A stretch of DNA of 64,000 nucleotides from Sphingopyxis terrae subsp. terrae NBRC 15098. Its GTDB lineage: Bacteria > Pseudomonadota > Alphaproteobacteria > Sphingomonadales > Sphingomonadaceae. The notes under the pieces were generated by a model that saw only the letters and a program-made list of their open reading frames with translations, did no database searches and was not told the origin of the DNA. The translations under genes and the position numbers were made by a program. This document shows positions 28,867 to 37,950 of this stretch, in pieces. The DNA lies in the NCBI RefSeq assembly GCF_001610975.1, contig NZ_CP013342.1, positions 992,001-1,056,000 of the forward strand, given 5' to 3'. Numbering within the stretch: position 1 is the stretch's first letter; the number at the start of each line of letters is the position of its first letter.

Positions 28867-28885
28867 CGTTTCTCTCCCCTTGTCT

Positions 28886-30217
28886 CTATCCGTTCCAGGC
28901 GGCCCGCGCCGCGGCGAGCGCCGCATATTTGGGACTGTCGACCGCGCATTTGTCGAGCACGGCGCGGCGCAGGCGCGCGAGCAGGCCGGGTTCGGCAAGC
29001 GTCACCCGCCCGGCCAGTATGTCCCCGGCCAGCGCCTTGTCCTCGGCACGGATGCCCGCGCCAAGATCGCGCATCACGATGCCAAGCGCGTTCATCGCGA
29101 CCGCGACCTGAAATTTGCCGTGCCCCTCGGCCTGGGGCTTGATCGCCTCCCCCAGCCAATCGCGCACCGCCTGCACCATTTCCTGCGTCGTCGGTTCGCC
29201 GACCGGCGCCGCCGCGGCGGCGGGCGAAGGCGGCAGCGGCGCCCCGCGCTCGGCCGCAGGCGCCCCACCTTCGAGCAGCCGGATGATGTCGAGTTCCTGT
29301 TCGGCAGTGCGCCGCCCCACGACCACGCGTTCGACCGTCGTATCGGCGCCGCTCCGCCACGCCTGCCCCATCTGCAAACAGCCAAGCGCCCACCACAGGG
29401 TGCGATAGACGAGCCAATATTTGAAGCGGTCGCGGTCGACCGGGCGCCCACCCGCGGCTTCATAGGCGGCAAAATAATCGTCGAGGCTGCCGACCCCGAA
29501 CGCCGGCTTGTCGAGCATGCCGAAGCGCCACACGGTCATGCAGCCGAAGGCCAGATCCTCATGCGCGTCGCCGAGATGCGCGAGTTCCCAGTCGAGCACA
29601 GCGGCAAGACCATCCGCGTCGACCATGACATTGCCCATGCGATAGTCGCCATGGACGAGCACCGGGTCGGCGGGTTCGGGCAGATGATCCTCGCACCATT
29701 TGACCGCGAGCGCGATGGCCGGCCGGTCGCCGCCATAGGAAAGGAAGCGCGCCTTGAGCTCCGCGAGCGCTGCGGCGGTATCCATCACCGGAATTTCGGC
29801 CGGGATCGCGGCGCGGGGCAGCGCGTGGATCAACGCCAGTTCGCGCCCCAGGTCGGCGACGAGCGACGGCGGCGGCGCGGCCAATATCTTCGCCGGGCTG
29901 ACTTCGGCGATGACGCGCCGCATGACATAGCCCGTCCCCATGCCGTCGGCATCGGACAGCACCCCGATCACCTCGGGCGCCTTGACCCCGCCAGCGTGCG
30001 CCGCCCGGACCAGCGCGGCCTCGACCGGATGGCCATAAGGCCGCCCTTCCATATATTCGGCCGAGGGCGCACGGCGCAGCACATAGGCGCCGCCGCCCCA
30101 GTCGAACGCCCAGCTTTCCATATTGGCGCCGCCCGAAAGGCGGGTCAGGTTCGACAGGTCGCCGGTACCGGCAACGCGCATCATGAAGGGAGGCAGCAAG
30201 GTCGACAGATCGGACAT
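28886..30217 (-). CDS. Aminoglycoside-phosphotransferase-fold kinase fused to a DUF6285-like domain
   Basis: A 443-residue protein. Residues 1-330 are an APH-fold kinase: GGANMESWAF glycine loop, LRRAP with the nucleotide Lys/Arg position, catalytic HGDYRMGN (189-196) and metal-binding LDWE (208-211). An Ala/Pro linker leads to a C-terminal helical domain (about 340-443) like DUF6285, often encoded as a separate small protein beside such kinases. ACAD10/ACAD11 and LvaA kinases of this type phosphorylate hydroxyacyl-CoA. It is encoded between a crotonase gene (69 nt upstream) and an acyl-CoA dehydrogenase gene (19 nt downstream). Confidence 0.85.
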   Translation of the reverse strand: MSDLSTLLPPFMMRVAGTGDLSNLTRLSGGANMESWAFDWGGGAYVLRRAPSAEYMEGRPYGHPVEAALVRAAHAGGVKAPEVIGVLSDADGMGTGYVMRRVIAEVSPAKILAAPPPSLVADLGRELALIHALPRAAIPAEIPVMDTAAALAELKARFLSYGGDRPAIALAVKWCEDHLPEPADPVLVHGDYRMGNVMVDADGLAAVLDWELAHLGDAHEDLAFGCMTVWRFGMLDKPAFGVGSLDDYFAAYEAAGGRPVDRDRFKYWLVYRTLWWALGCLQMGQAWRSGADTTVERVVVGRRTAEQELDIIRLLEGGAPAAERGAPLPPSPAAAAAPVGEPTTQEMVQAVRDWLGEAIKPQAEGHGKFQVAVAMNALGIVMRDLGAGIRAEDKALAGDILAGRVTLAEPGLLARLRRAVLDKCAVDSPKYAALAAARAAWNG

Positions 30218-30286
30218 TACTTCCCCTTGCTAAGTATTTTCGGGCTCCGCAAGCCCGTAATCGTGACAGGTGGGCGCGGCGGCGCG

Positions 30287-31066
30287 TCAGATGTTCGCGC
30301 GCCCCCGCTGGATCACCGCCATCCGCCGCGCCTCGACCTCTTCGGCGCGAACGGCGCGGTTCGCCGCCGACGACCGCGCATGTTCAAGCGCCATCGCATC
30401 ACCGAAGGGCAGCGCATAGCCATCGTCGATCAGCCGCTTGTAGCTTCGCACCATCGCCGGATCGGCGCTGGCGATATCGCGCGCGAGCGCCTGCGCCGCG
30501 GGGACCAGCTCTTCTGGGGTAACGACGCGATTGACGAGGCCCCAGTCGCGCGCCGCCTCGGCGCCCAGGAAATTGCCGGTCAGCGACAATTCCTTGGCGC
30601 GGCCGATACCGATCAGCCGCGACAATTTCTGCGACAGGCCCCAGCCGGGCATGACGCCGACGCGCGCATGTGTGTCGGCGAAGCGCGCTGCCGTCGATGC
30701 GATCAATATGTCGCAGGCGAGCGCAAGCTCGAACCCGCCGGTGATCGCGACGCCGTTGATCGCGCCGATCACCGGCTGCGGGCAGAGCTCGATCGCCTTG
30801 ACCGGATTGTCGTCGGCGTCGGTGGCATTGGCCGCGCCCAGATTGCTGGTGTCGGCCCCCAGTTCCTTGAGGTCGAGCCCGGCGGTGAAGGCGCGCTCGC
30901 CCGCCCCCGTCAGCACGATCGCGCGCACGCTGTCGTCGGCGGCAAGCTGCCGCATCACCGCCGCAAGCTCGGCGCGCAGCGCTCGCGAGAGCGCATTCAT
31001 CGCCTCGGGGCGGTTCAGGATCACCGTGGCGACGGCATCCTGGCATTCGAGGCGGATCAGCGACAT
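30287..31066 (-). CDS. Enoyl-CoA hydratase/isomerase family protein (crotonase)
   Basis: A 259-residue crotonase. The oxyanion-hole segments are AFTAGLDLKELG and GVAITGGFELALACD, and the first catalytic Glu is kept in GGFELA. The second Glu of classical hydratases is replaced: the segment reads THARVGVMPGWG, as in a known subgroup with the DTHARVG signature. It may therefore be an isomerase or a hydratase with altered mechanism. It is the first gene of the crotonase-kinase-dehydrogenase unit and begins 12 nt after the TonB-like gene stop. Confidence 0.88.
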   Translation of the reverse strand: MSLIRLECQDAVATVILNRPEAMNALSRALRAELAAVMRQLAADDSVRAIVLTGAGERAFTAGLDLKELGADTSNLGAANATDADDNPVKAIELCPQPVIGAINGVAITGGFELALACDILIASTAARFADTHARVGVMPGWGLSQKLSRLIGIGRAKELSLTGNFLGAEAARDWGLVNRVVTPEELVPAAQALARDIASADPAMVRSYKRLIDDGYALPFGDAMALEHARSSAANRAVRAEEVEARRMAVIQRGRANI

Positions 31067-31078
31067 GAGGAAGCCCCT

Positions 31079-32008
31079 TTACAATCCCACATGGAAATTG
31101 ACGCTGTTGAGCCAATAGGATGCCATCGGCTTGCCTTCGGCGTCGAGCGCGGGAAGGAATTCGGCACGGCGCATGATCGATTTGCAAACCGCGTCGTCGA
31201 ATTCTTTGGCGCGCGTCGTTTGCTGGATGTGACATGCGGTGGGGTTTCCGGACGCATCGACATCGAGCCGGAACTGCACCAGCGCGCGCTGTCCCTGCCA
31301 AAGCATCTCCTTGGGATATTCACCCGACCGGATCCATTTGCCGGGATCGCTCTTCGGGGTGACCGGACGCGTCATCGTTGCATGCCGCGCGACGTCAACG
31401 CCCCAATGGTCGAGCAGTTCGTCGGTGCATTTGCTCAGCGCCGCAAAGGCGTTGCCCATCGACCCCGTCTCCAGGACGAAGTTCCGACCGGCTGGGACGC
31501 CCACTTCAATCCATGTGACCGCGGCTTCTTCGGCAGGCGTAACCGTCGACCAGCGGAAGCTGAAATCGCCCGCGTCGTGCGCGGCGTCATGAGCTGCGCT
31601 TTCGGCTTCGCTGCGCGGTGCAATCCTCACTTCGCTGCGCAGCACGAGGGCCGGGGTCTTGCCATCGCCCTTGCCCGGGTAGAATTCGATCGCCTGCTCC
31701 GCCTGGTCCGGGCCGAAGCGAATTTTCGCATCGCCGTCCATCCGGCTCGTACGCGCCGGTTTGCCGAAAACGCTCATCCGCATCCCGTCGCCGGGTTCGA
31801 AGCGGTCCATGACCAGCATCACCTTGTCGTCGCCCTCGCCGAACTGTCGCGCCAGGCGGCAACTGTCGTCCGCATAATTCAGAAGCCACTTCGAACTGGG
31901 CTGAAGATGCATCGGCTCTTTCGGCTTGGCGCCTGCGTTTGGAGCCGTCAGCAGCGAAAGCATCGCGACGGCGACGACGGACGAACTGCGGTAAGTCACT
32001 CTCTCCAT
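31079..32008 (-). CDS. Exported protein with TonB C-terminal domain
   Basis: A 309-residue protein with a signal peptide (MERVTYRSSSVVAVAMLSLL, cleavage near residue 28). The middle part is acidic and unassigned. The last ~90 residues form a TonB-C domain: RALVQFRLDVDASGNPTACHI, then FDDAVCKSIMRRAEFLPALDAEGKP. It lacks the N-terminal membrane anchor and Pro-rich spacer of true TonB, so it is not an energy transducer for ExbBD but one of the free periplasmic TonB-C proteins common in sphingomonads. The function is unknown. Confidence 0.82.
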   Translation of the reverse strand: MERVTYRSSSVVAVAMLSLLTAPNAGAKPKEPMHLQPSSKWLLNYADDSCRLARQFGEGDDKVMLVMDRFEPGDGMRMSVFGKPARTSRMDGDAKIRFGPDQAEQAIEFYPGKGDGKTPALVLRSEVRIAPRSEAESAAHDAAHDAGDFSFRWSTVTPAEEAAVTWIEVGVPAGRNFVLETGSMGNAFAALSKCTDELLDHWGVDVARHATMTRPVTPKSDPGKWIRSGEYPKEMLWQGQRALVQFRLDVDASGNPTACHIQQTTRAKEFDDAVCKSIMRRAEFLPALDAEGKPMASYWLNSVNFHVGL

Positions 32009-32048
32009 GGCCGGAATGTCGGCGAAGAAGCTGGCCAAGGCAAGTCTT

Positions 32049-33041
32049 TCAGAGCGCACCCCACGACGCATAATCGTCGACATGCGCGTTGGCACGGCGG
32101 AAGCTGGTGAAGCTCATGCTCGCCGACAGGTCGAGCGCCTCGACCTGATGCCACCAGCCGACGGGCAGGAAGATCGCCTCGCCCGGCCCGATCACGCATT
32201 CGAGAACCGGCGGCGTTTCGGCGGTGCCATCGCCCGCCGGCAGCGCTTCGTTGCCCCAGTCGGAAAAGCAATGGCGGCTGTTGCGCATCCGCGCAAAGGC
32301 CCAGGGCGGCGCCATGCGGACTCGCTTGCGGCCCATGACCTGTACGAGCAGATTGTTCGTCAGATCATGGTGCCAGGGCGTCAGTGTCCCTTTGGGACCG
32401 AGCCAGAAAAAGCCGTCGCGGCCGTCGCGCGGCTCCAGGAGGTCGATCGGCGCCAGATCGTCCCACAGCGCCGCGAGCGCCGCCGCGTTGGTGCCGCTGT
32501 TATAGGCGGTGAGATAAATATCGTTGCTTGCCTCGTCCCCCCGCAGCCAGTCGATCAGCTCGCCGAACCGCAGCATCCGCCGATGGGCGTCCTTGGCGAG
32601 TTCATAATCGGGGTCGCCGTCGCGCCCCACCTGGGCTTCGACGGCCGCGCCGCCCGCGACCGCCGCAAAATGATCGAGCGACCAGCGCGACAGGGCGGGC
32701 CAATGATCGACGAGGCCGGCCAGCTTCACCGGACGGTTGGCGTCATAATAGCCGCGATAAAAGTCTGCGGTCGCGATGCGATCGGCGGTATCGAGCACGA
32801 AGCCGCCTTCGCTCTCGCGCGCAAGCCGCGCCTGATTGGCGAAGAGCCATTGCTGCTTGGCGCTGCGCGACGCCTGCCGCCGCAACGCAAGCGCCATCGG
32901 GTCTTTGGCCAGCCGCTCGACCTCATATTTCGCCGAAGCCGCCGACATGCCCGCGGCGATCAGCCGCGCATGCAGCGCCGCATCATCGTCGCCCGCGGCC
33001 AGCCCGTCGGCGAGGATAAGGCGCTTGTCGGCTTGGGGCAT
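32049..33041 (-). CDS. Cupin-like JmjC-domain oxygenase (Cupin_8)
   Basis: A 330-residue protein. The N-terminal ~90 residues are helical; residues 100-315 form a JmjC/cupin_8 domain. The iron site is visible as H224-x-D226 in TPWHHDLTNN and H298 in PVGWWHQV; the 2-oxoglutarate-binding basic residue probably lies in GRKRVRM. Relatives are Fe(II)/2-oxoglutarate hydroxylases acting on proteins or small molecules, such as FIH-like enzymes. The target is unknown. It precedes the TonB-like gene on the same strand by 40 nt. Confidence 0.87.
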   Translation of the reverse strand: MPQADKRLILADGLAAGDDDAALHARLIAAGMSAASAKYEVERLAKDPMALALRRQASRSAKQQWLFANQARLARESEGGFVLDTADRIATADFYRGYYDANRPVKLAGLVDHWPALSRWSLDHFAAVAGGAAVEAQVGRDGDPDYELAKDAHRRMLRFGELIDWLRGDEASNDIYLTAYNSGTNAAALAALWDDLAPIDLLEPRDGRDGFFWLGPKGTLTPWHHDLTNNLLVQVMGRKRVRMAPPWAFARMRNSRHCFSDWGNEALPAGDGTAETPPVLECVIGPGEAIFLPVGWWHQVEALDLSASMSFTSFRRANAHVDDYASWGAL

Positions 33042-33108
33042 CGAACGACTCCAAGGGGGGCAGCGCCCACCCTATGATTGCGAATGCGTCGGTATCAAGA
33101 CGCCGGGT

Positions 33109-34497
33109 TTACCGGCGCGCCGCCGCAGGCTCTTCCCCGGTCGCGCCGTCCGCCGGCTCCTTCGGCGGTTCGGCGGGGGTGAAGCTGCCGTTTTCGATCA
33201 GCCATTGCGGGTAGCGGCCCTGGATGTCGGCCATGATGCGGTCGATCGCCGCGGCGACCTGTTCGCCTTCGCCCTCGCGGTCGCGCTGGACGACGACGCG
33301 GCGCGCCTGCGCATCGACCAGCACCCGCGCGCGCGGGATGAGTTCGCCAATGGTCAGCCCGGCGATGATCCCCATGCTGTCGGCGTCACGCTGTTCGAGC
33401 GTGGCGAGCCGCTGGTTCAGCCGCTCCTCGAACTGCACCGCGGCGTTGGTCTGCTGCTTGAGCTGGACGAGGTTGACGCTGACGTCGCGGTCGAGATCGC
33501 CGCGCACCTTGGTGGCGAGCTGATCATTGAGCTGCGCCGAATATTGATCGACGAGGACGACGCCGTCGACCGCCACCTCCTCGCCCTCGGTGCGCACATT
33601 CAGGCTGTCGATGCGGTCGCCGTCACCGAGGAGGCGATTGAGTTCGGACTGGACCGCCGAGCGTGCGCGGATCTCGCGCGCGATATTGTTGAGCGACAGC
33701 GCCAGCGGGATCGACAGCACTCCCAGCGTGACGATGATTCCGGTTATCTGCATCGCTGTATGCTGCGGGGTCAGCGAGGGGCCGAATTTGTTGACCCGTG
33801 CGACGATCGTCGCAGCAAAGGCGATGGCAAGCGTGTTGGTCAGGAAGAGCAGCGCCGAACCGAGGGCGAAGTCGGGGCGGCCGGTGGCCAGGCCAAAACC
33901 GATCGTCGACAGCGGCGGCACCAGTGCGGTCGCGATCGCGACGCCGACCATGACGCCCGACAGCTTGCGTAGGATCGCATAGACGCCGGCAATGCCGCCC
34001 ACGACCGCTACACCGAGGTCGAGCAGCGTCGGCTGCGTCCGCGCGCGCAGTTCGGGGGTGACGTCCTTGATCGGCGACAGCCAGATGATCAGCATCGCGA
34101 CGAGCACCGCGACCGCCATCCCCGCCGCCATGGTGACGAGCGAACGCTTGATGAGATTGGATTCGAGCGTCGCGAGGCCAAAGCCGACGCCCATGATCGG
34201 GCCGAGCAGCGGCGATACCAGCATCGCGCCGATCACCACTGCCGCAGATCCTTGAAGCAGGCCGAGCGTGGCGATCGCCGCCGACAGCGTGATCAGCAAC
34301 AGGAATTTCTGGTTGAGCCGCGCGTCGCGCGCGATGCTGGCCAGAATCAGCGCGCGGCCGTGAACGGCTTCCTCGTCGTCGCCCGCGCGGTCATCATCGT
34401 CGATTTCGCGTCCCGGCCCCGGCCGCGCGGACCGGCGACCGCCGGCGTTGAACGGCGCGTCGCCCAGTCCGGGAACTCCGGGATGATTGCCGGCCAT
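33109..34497 (-). CDS. DUF389 family membrane protein
   Basis: A 462-residue protein: acidic cytoplasmic N-terminus, about six membrane helices between residues 60 and 280 (including SAAVVIGAMLVSPLLGPIMG, the DUF389 hallmark, and GVAIATALVPPLSTIG), then a long soluble C-terminal region with alternating strands and helices to residue 460. The family is widespread and uncharacterised; a transport role is likely. The gene lies 13 nt after etfA on the same strand, so it may be read with etfBA, though it is not a usual partner. Confidence 0.87.
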   Translation of the reverse strand: MAGNHPGVPGLGDAPFNAGGRRSARPGPGREIDDDDRAGDDEEAVHGRALILASIARDARLNQKFLLLITLSAAIATLGLLQGSAAVVIGAMLVSPLLGPIMGVGFGLATLESNLIKRSLVTMAAGMAVAVLVAMLIIWLSPIKDVTPELRARTQPTLLDLGVAVVGGIAGVYAILRKLSGVMVGVAIATALVPPLSTIGFGLATGRPDFALGSALLFLTNTLAIAFAATIVARVNKFGPSLTPQHTAMQITGIIVTLGVLSIPLALSLNNIAREIRARSAVQSELNRLLGDGDRIDSLNVRTEGEEVAVDGVVLVDQYSAQLNDQLATKVRGDLDRDVSVNLVQLKQQTNAAVQFEERLNQRLATLEQRDADSMGIIAGLTIGELIPRARVLVDAQARRVVVQRDREGEGEQVAAAIDRIMADIQGRYPQWLIENGSFTPAEPPKEPADGATGEEPAAARR

Positions 34498-34510
34498 ATG
34501 GTCGGGCGGG

Positions 34511-35440
34511 TTAGATCTTGCCGGTCAGTTCGGGCACCGCGCTGAACAGATCAGCGACGAGGCCGAGATCGGCGACCTGGAAGATCGGAGCGTCTTCGTC
34601 CTTGTTGATCGCGACGATCGTCTTCGAATCCTTCATCCCCGCAAGGTGCTGGATCGCGCCCGAGATGCCGATCGCGAAATAGACTTCCGGCGCGACGATC
34701 TTGCCGGTCTGGCCGACCTGATAGTCGTTGGGGACATAGCCTGCATCGACCGCAGCACGCGAAGCGCCGAGCGCGGCGCCGAGCTTGTCGGCGAGCGGCA
34801 CGATGACCTCCTGATATTTCTCGCTCGAACCCAGCGCACGGCCGCCCGACACGATGATCTTCGCCGAGGTGAGTTCGGGACGATCCTGCTTGGCGATTTC
34901 GGCGCCGACGAAGCTCGAAATGCCGGCGTCGCCGCCAGCCGAGACGGCTTCGATCGCGCCCGAACCACCGGTCGCCGCGGCCTTCTCGAACGCAGTGCCG
35001 CGCACGGTGATGACGAGCTTCGCGTCCGAGCTTTCGACGGTCGCGATCGCGTTGCCGGCGTAGATCGGACGCGTGAAGGTCTTGGGACCTTCGACCGACA
35101 GGATTTCCGAAATCTGCATCACGTCGAGCAGCGCGGCAACGCGCGGCGCGATATTCTTGCCGGTCGTCGTCGCAGGCGCGACGAACGCGTCGTGCGACCC
35201 CATGAGGTCGGCGACGAGCGGCGCGATATTTTCGGGCAGATTGTGACCGAAGGCTGGGTTGTCGGCGACATGCACCTTGCCGACGCCCGCGATTTCCGAC
35301 GCCGCCTTGGCAACGCCATCAACACCTTCACCGGCGACGAGAAGATGGACTTCGCCAAGCTTCGAAGCCGCGGTTACTGCGGCGAGCGTGGCATCCTTGA
35401 CGGCGCTGCCGTCATGTTCGACCCAAACGAGCATTTTCAT
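34511..35440 (-). CDS. etfA: Electron transfer flavoprotein, alpha subunit
   Basis: Carries FAD and passes electrons from acyl-CoA dehydrogenases to ETF-quinone oxidoreductase. The 309-residue length is normal. The FAD domain is seen in [50 protein letters not shown] and [22 protein letters not shown]. Its ATG overlaps the etfB stop as ATGA. It serves as electron acceptor for the acyl-CoA dehydrogenase in this window and others elsewhere. Confidence 0.97.
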   Translation of the reverse strand: MKMLVWVEHDGSAVKDATLAAVTAASKLGEVHLLVAGEGVDGVAKAASEIAGVGKVHVADNPAFGHNLPENIAPLVADLMGSHDAFVAPATTTGKNIAPRVAALLDVMQISEILSVEGPKTFTRPIYAGNAIATVESSDAKLVITVRGTAFEKAAATGGSGAIEAVSAGGDAGISSFVGAEIAKQDRPELTSAKIIVSGGRALGSSEKYQEVIVPLADKLGAALGASRAAVDAGYVPNDYQVGQTGKIVAPEVYFAIGISGAIQHLAGMKDSKTIVAINKDEDAPIFQVADLGLVADLFSAVPELTGKI

Positions 35441-36186
35441 GAGTGCACTCCCATCGCCTTGAGCTTGGCAACCAGTTCATCGACATCGGCGACCTTGATC
35501 CCGGCCTGGCGGACGGGCGGCTCCGACACCTTGACCGTCTTGACGCGCGGCGTCGTGTCGACCCCGTAATCGGCGGGCGCCTTGGTATCGAGCGGCTTCG
35601 ACTTCGCCTTCATGATGTTCGGCAGCGACGCATAGCGCGGCTCGTTCAGACGCAGGTCGGTGGTGACGATCGCGGGAAGCTTCAGCTTCACCGTTTCGAG
35701 ACCGCCGTCGACTTCGCGCGTCACGCTGACATGATCGCCCTCGACATTGACCGCGCTGGCGAAGGTGCCCTGCGCCCAGCCGGTGAGCGCGGCGAGCATC
35801 TGGCCGGTCTGGTTGTTGTCGCCGTCGATCGCCTGCTTGCCGAGGATCACGACACCCGGCGTTTCGGCATCGGCGATCGCCTTCAATATCTTCGCGATCG
35901 CGAGCGGTTCGGCTTCATCGTCGGTCTGGACGAGGATCGCGCGGTCGGCGCCCATCGCGAGCGCGGTGCGCAGCGTTTCCTGCGCCTTCGCCGGGCCGAC
36001 GCTGACGGCGACGATCTCGGTCGCGACCCCCTTTTCCTTGAGGCGGATCGCCTCTTCGACCGCGATTTCGTCGAACGGGTTCATCGACATCTTGACGTTG
36101 GCAAGGTCAACGCCCGTGCCGTCCGCCTTGACCCGCGGCTTCACGTTGTAATCGAGCACCCGCTTCACGGGGACGAGGATTTTCAT
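35437..36186 (-). CDS. etfB: Electron transfer flavoprotein, beta subunit
   Basis: A 249-residue ETF beta subunit, which binds AMP and partners EtfA. It begins [19 protein letters not shown] and contains the family segments [35 protein letters not shown] and [19 protein letters not shown]. It is the first gene of etfBA. A strong GAGAGGAG ribosome-binding site lies about 10 nt before the ATG, and a promoter with a palindrome between its -35 and -10 boxes lies just upstream. Confidence 0.97.
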   Translation of the reverse strand: MKILVPVKRVLDYNVKPRVKADGTGVDLANVKMSMNPFDEIAVEEAIRLKEKGVATEIVAVSVGPAKAQETLRTALAMGADRAILVQTDDEAEPLAIAKILKAIADAETPGVVILGKQAIDGDNNQTGQMLAALTGWAQGTFASAVNVEGDHVSVTREVDGGLETVKLKLPAIVTTDLRLNEPRYASLPNIMKAKSKPLDTKAPADYGVDTTPRVKTVKVSEPPVRQAGIKVADVDELVAKLKAMGVHS

Positions 36187-36221
36187 GGCTTTTCAGCTCC
36201 TCTCGAAGAATTGTGCAGTGC

Positions 36222-36250
36222 GCCATAATTGGCGTTTACGTAAACGTCAA
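36222..36250 (-). promoter_or_regulatory. etfBA promoter with MerR-type (LiuR-like) operator in the spacer
   Basis: On the minus strand a -35 box TTGACG (36250-36245) and a -10 box TATGGC (36227-36222) are separated by 17 nt. A perfect 14-bp palindrome CGTTTACGTAAACG (36233-36246) fills the spacer. MerR-family activators bind palindromes at exactly this place, and the LiuR regulators of branched-chain amino acid and fatty acid catabolism use ACGTnnACGT-like sites and include etfBA in their regulons in several proteobacteria (from memory). The protein that binds here is not encoded in the window. Confidence 0.65.
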
Positions 36251-36261
36251 CCTGCGGGCGC

Positions 36262-36288
36262 CCCCTTCCGCCGCAAGAGCGGAAGGGG
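36262..36288. other. Perfect 10-bp hairpin downstream of sucC
   Basis: CCCCTTCCGC (36262-36271) pairs with GCGGAAGGGG (36279-36288) over a 7-nt loop, 9 nt beyond the sucC stop. On the sucC strand the T-run precedes rather than follows the stem, so it is not a textbook intrinsic terminator. It could protect the sucC mRNA end or mark Rho-dependent termination, and it separates sucC from the etfBA promoter. Confidence 0.5.
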
Positions 36289-36296
36289 AAAACCGG

Positions 36297-37505
36297 TCAG
36301 GCCGCCTTGGCAACCTCGGCGACGATCTTCTTCGCCGCGTCGCCCAGATCGTTCGCGGGAACGATTGCGAGACCCGAGTTCGCCAGGATTTCCTTGCCCT
36401 TTTCGACGTTGGTGCCTTCCAGGCGGACGACGAGCGGCACCGACAGATTCACTTCCTTCGCCGCGGCAACGATGCCTTCGGCGATGATGTCGCATTTCAT
36501 GATGCCGCCGAAGATGTTGACGAGGATGCCCTGAACGGCGGGATCCTTGAGAATGATCTTGAACGCCGCGGTGACCTTTTCCTTGTTCGCGCCGCCGCCG
36601 ACGTCCAGGAAATTGGCCGGGAAAGCGCCGTTGAGCTTGATGATGTCCATCGTCGCCATCGCAAGGCCGGCGCCATTGACCATGCAGCCGATATTGCCGT
36701 CGAGCTTGATGTAGGCGAGGTCATATTCGCTCGCCTCGACTTCGGCCGGATCTTCTTCGGTCAGATCGCGCAGCTCGGCGAGATCCTTGTGACGGAACAT
36801 CGCGTTCGAATCGAAGCCGACCTTCGCGTCGAGGACATAGAGCTTGTCGCCCTCGTCGGTCGGACAGATGGCGAGCGGGTTGATTTCGATCTGCGAAGCA
36901 TCGGTGCCGAGGAACGCGGCATAGAGGCCCTCGAGGATCTTTGCCGCCTGCTTGGCAAGATCGCCCGACAGGTCGAGCGCCTTGGCCACCGCACGGCCGT
37001 GGTGCGGCATCAGGCCGGTGGCGGGATCGATGGTGATGGTGTGGATCTTTTCAGGCGCCGAGTGCGCGACTTCCTCGATGTCCATCCCGCCTTCGGTCGA
37101 CGCAACGACCGCGATGCGGCTGGTGGCGCGATCGACGAGCAGCGCGAGGTAGAATTCCTTGCCGATGTCGACGCCGTCGGTGATGTACAGGCGGTTGACC
37201 TGCTTGCCGGCCTCGCCGGTCTGGATCGTCACCAGCGTGTTGCCCAGCATGTCCTTGGCGTGCGCTTCGACTTCCTCGATGCTCTTGGCGAGGCGAACGC
37301 CGCCCTTGGCGTCGGGGCCGAGTTCCTTGAACTTGCCCTTGCCGCGGCCGCCCGCGTGGATCTGTGCCTTGACGACGTAAAGCGGTCCGGGGAGCTGCTT
37401 TGCCGCCGCGACGGCTTCCTCGACACTCATCGCGGGAATGCCCTTGGGCACCGCGACGCCAAATTTCGCGAGCAGTTCCTTGGCCTGATATTCGTGGATG
37501 TTCAT
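36297..37505 (-). CDS. sucC: Succinyl-CoA synthetase, beta subunit (ADP-forming)
   Basis: Makes ATP or GTP from succinyl-CoA in the TCA cycle, together with SucD. The 402-residue protein begins [20 protein letters not shown], has the ATP-grasp loop [26 protein letters not shown] with the Mg ligands, and the C-terminal domain with GGGANKEKV and [11 protein letters not shown]. sucD does not follow: the next genes on this strand are etfBA with their own promoter. In many Sphingomonadales sucD lies with the 2-oxoglutarate dehydrogenase genes, so this separation is probably normal for the group. Confidence 0.97.
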   Translation of the reverse strand: MNIHEYQAKELLAKFGVAVPKGIPAMSVEEAVAAAKQLPGPLYVVKAQIHAGGRGKGKFKELGPDAKGGVRLAKSIEEVEAHAKDMLGNTLVTIQTGEAGKQVNRLYITDGVDIGKEFYLALLVDRATSRIAVVASTEGGMDIEEVAHSAPEKIHTITIDPATGLMPHHGRAVAKALDLSGDLAKQAAKILEGLYAAFLGTDASQIEINPLAICPTDEGDKLYVLDAKVGFDSNAMFRHKDLAELRDLTEEDPAEVEASEYDLAYIKLDGNIGCMVNGAGLAMATMDIIKLNGAFPANFLDVGGGANKEKVTAAFKIILKDPAVQGILVNIFGGIMKCDIIAEGIVAAAKEVNLSVPLVVRLEGTNVEKGKEILANSGLAIVPANDLGDAAKKIVAEVAKAA

Positions 37506-37632
37506 GAGCTCTGCCGGGCCTTTCGACTCTGTAAGCGGGGAGATATGCGGCGCCGCATAAGCACAAGTTGCGCGGCAAGGCTACCCCTGCCGCGCCCAGA
37601 AAATCTCGATACGCGCCAAAGCGGCGGCTGGA

Positions 37633-37944
37633 TCAGCGCAGCGCACACACCGCGGCGGAGCTGGTCGTCACCGCCAATATCTCCGGATCCTTGAGCGCGC
37701 GGACCTTGCGGAAGAACTGGTCGAGCGTCAGGTCGGTGATTTCGCGGTCCTTCAGGCTGCCCAGCGCCGACAGGCGGCGAAGCTGGACGAGCGACAGCCG
37801 GTCGACCATGCGCCCCGCCATGCACGTCGCCATCGTCTTCGACAGACCCGCATTCTGGAGTCCGCTGCGCAGACGCGTCTCGGGCGTCGCGCAGGCGGAC
37901 AGGACCAGCGGCAGCGCCAGCAGCGGAACCATCACCCGTTTCAT
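37633..37944 (-). CDS. Small lipoprotein, function unknown
   Basis: A 103-residue predicted lipoprotein with signal peptide and lipobox LSAC (Cys about residue 18). The mature part, TPETRLRSGLQNAGLSKTMATCMAGRMVDRLSL, is helical and holds two further cysteines (one near the end in AAVCALR), which could form a disulfide. I do not recognise a characterised family, though such small Cys-containing lipoproteins recur in sphingomonads. It sits 6 nt after the beta-lactamase-like gene on the same strand, so the two are probably one unit. Confidence 0.75.
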   Translation of the reverse strand: MKRVMVPLLALPLVLSACATPETRLRSGLQNAGLSKTMATCMAGRMVDRLSLVQLRRLSALGSLKDREITDLTLDQFFRKVRALKDPEILAVTTSSAAVCALR

Positions 37945-37950
37945 CGAAGC

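Noticed and set aside
28880..32110. A 1076-codon open frame on the plus strand
   Set aside because: It runs antisense across the 5' part of the dehydrogenase gene, the kinase, the crotonase and the TonB-like gene. Its translation is Arg/His-rich and matches no family; it arises from GC-rich third positions of the real genes.
36262..36288. Intrinsic terminator of sucC
   Set aside because: The stem is strong, but the T-run lies on the wrong side for the minus strand, so I listed it only as a hairpin.
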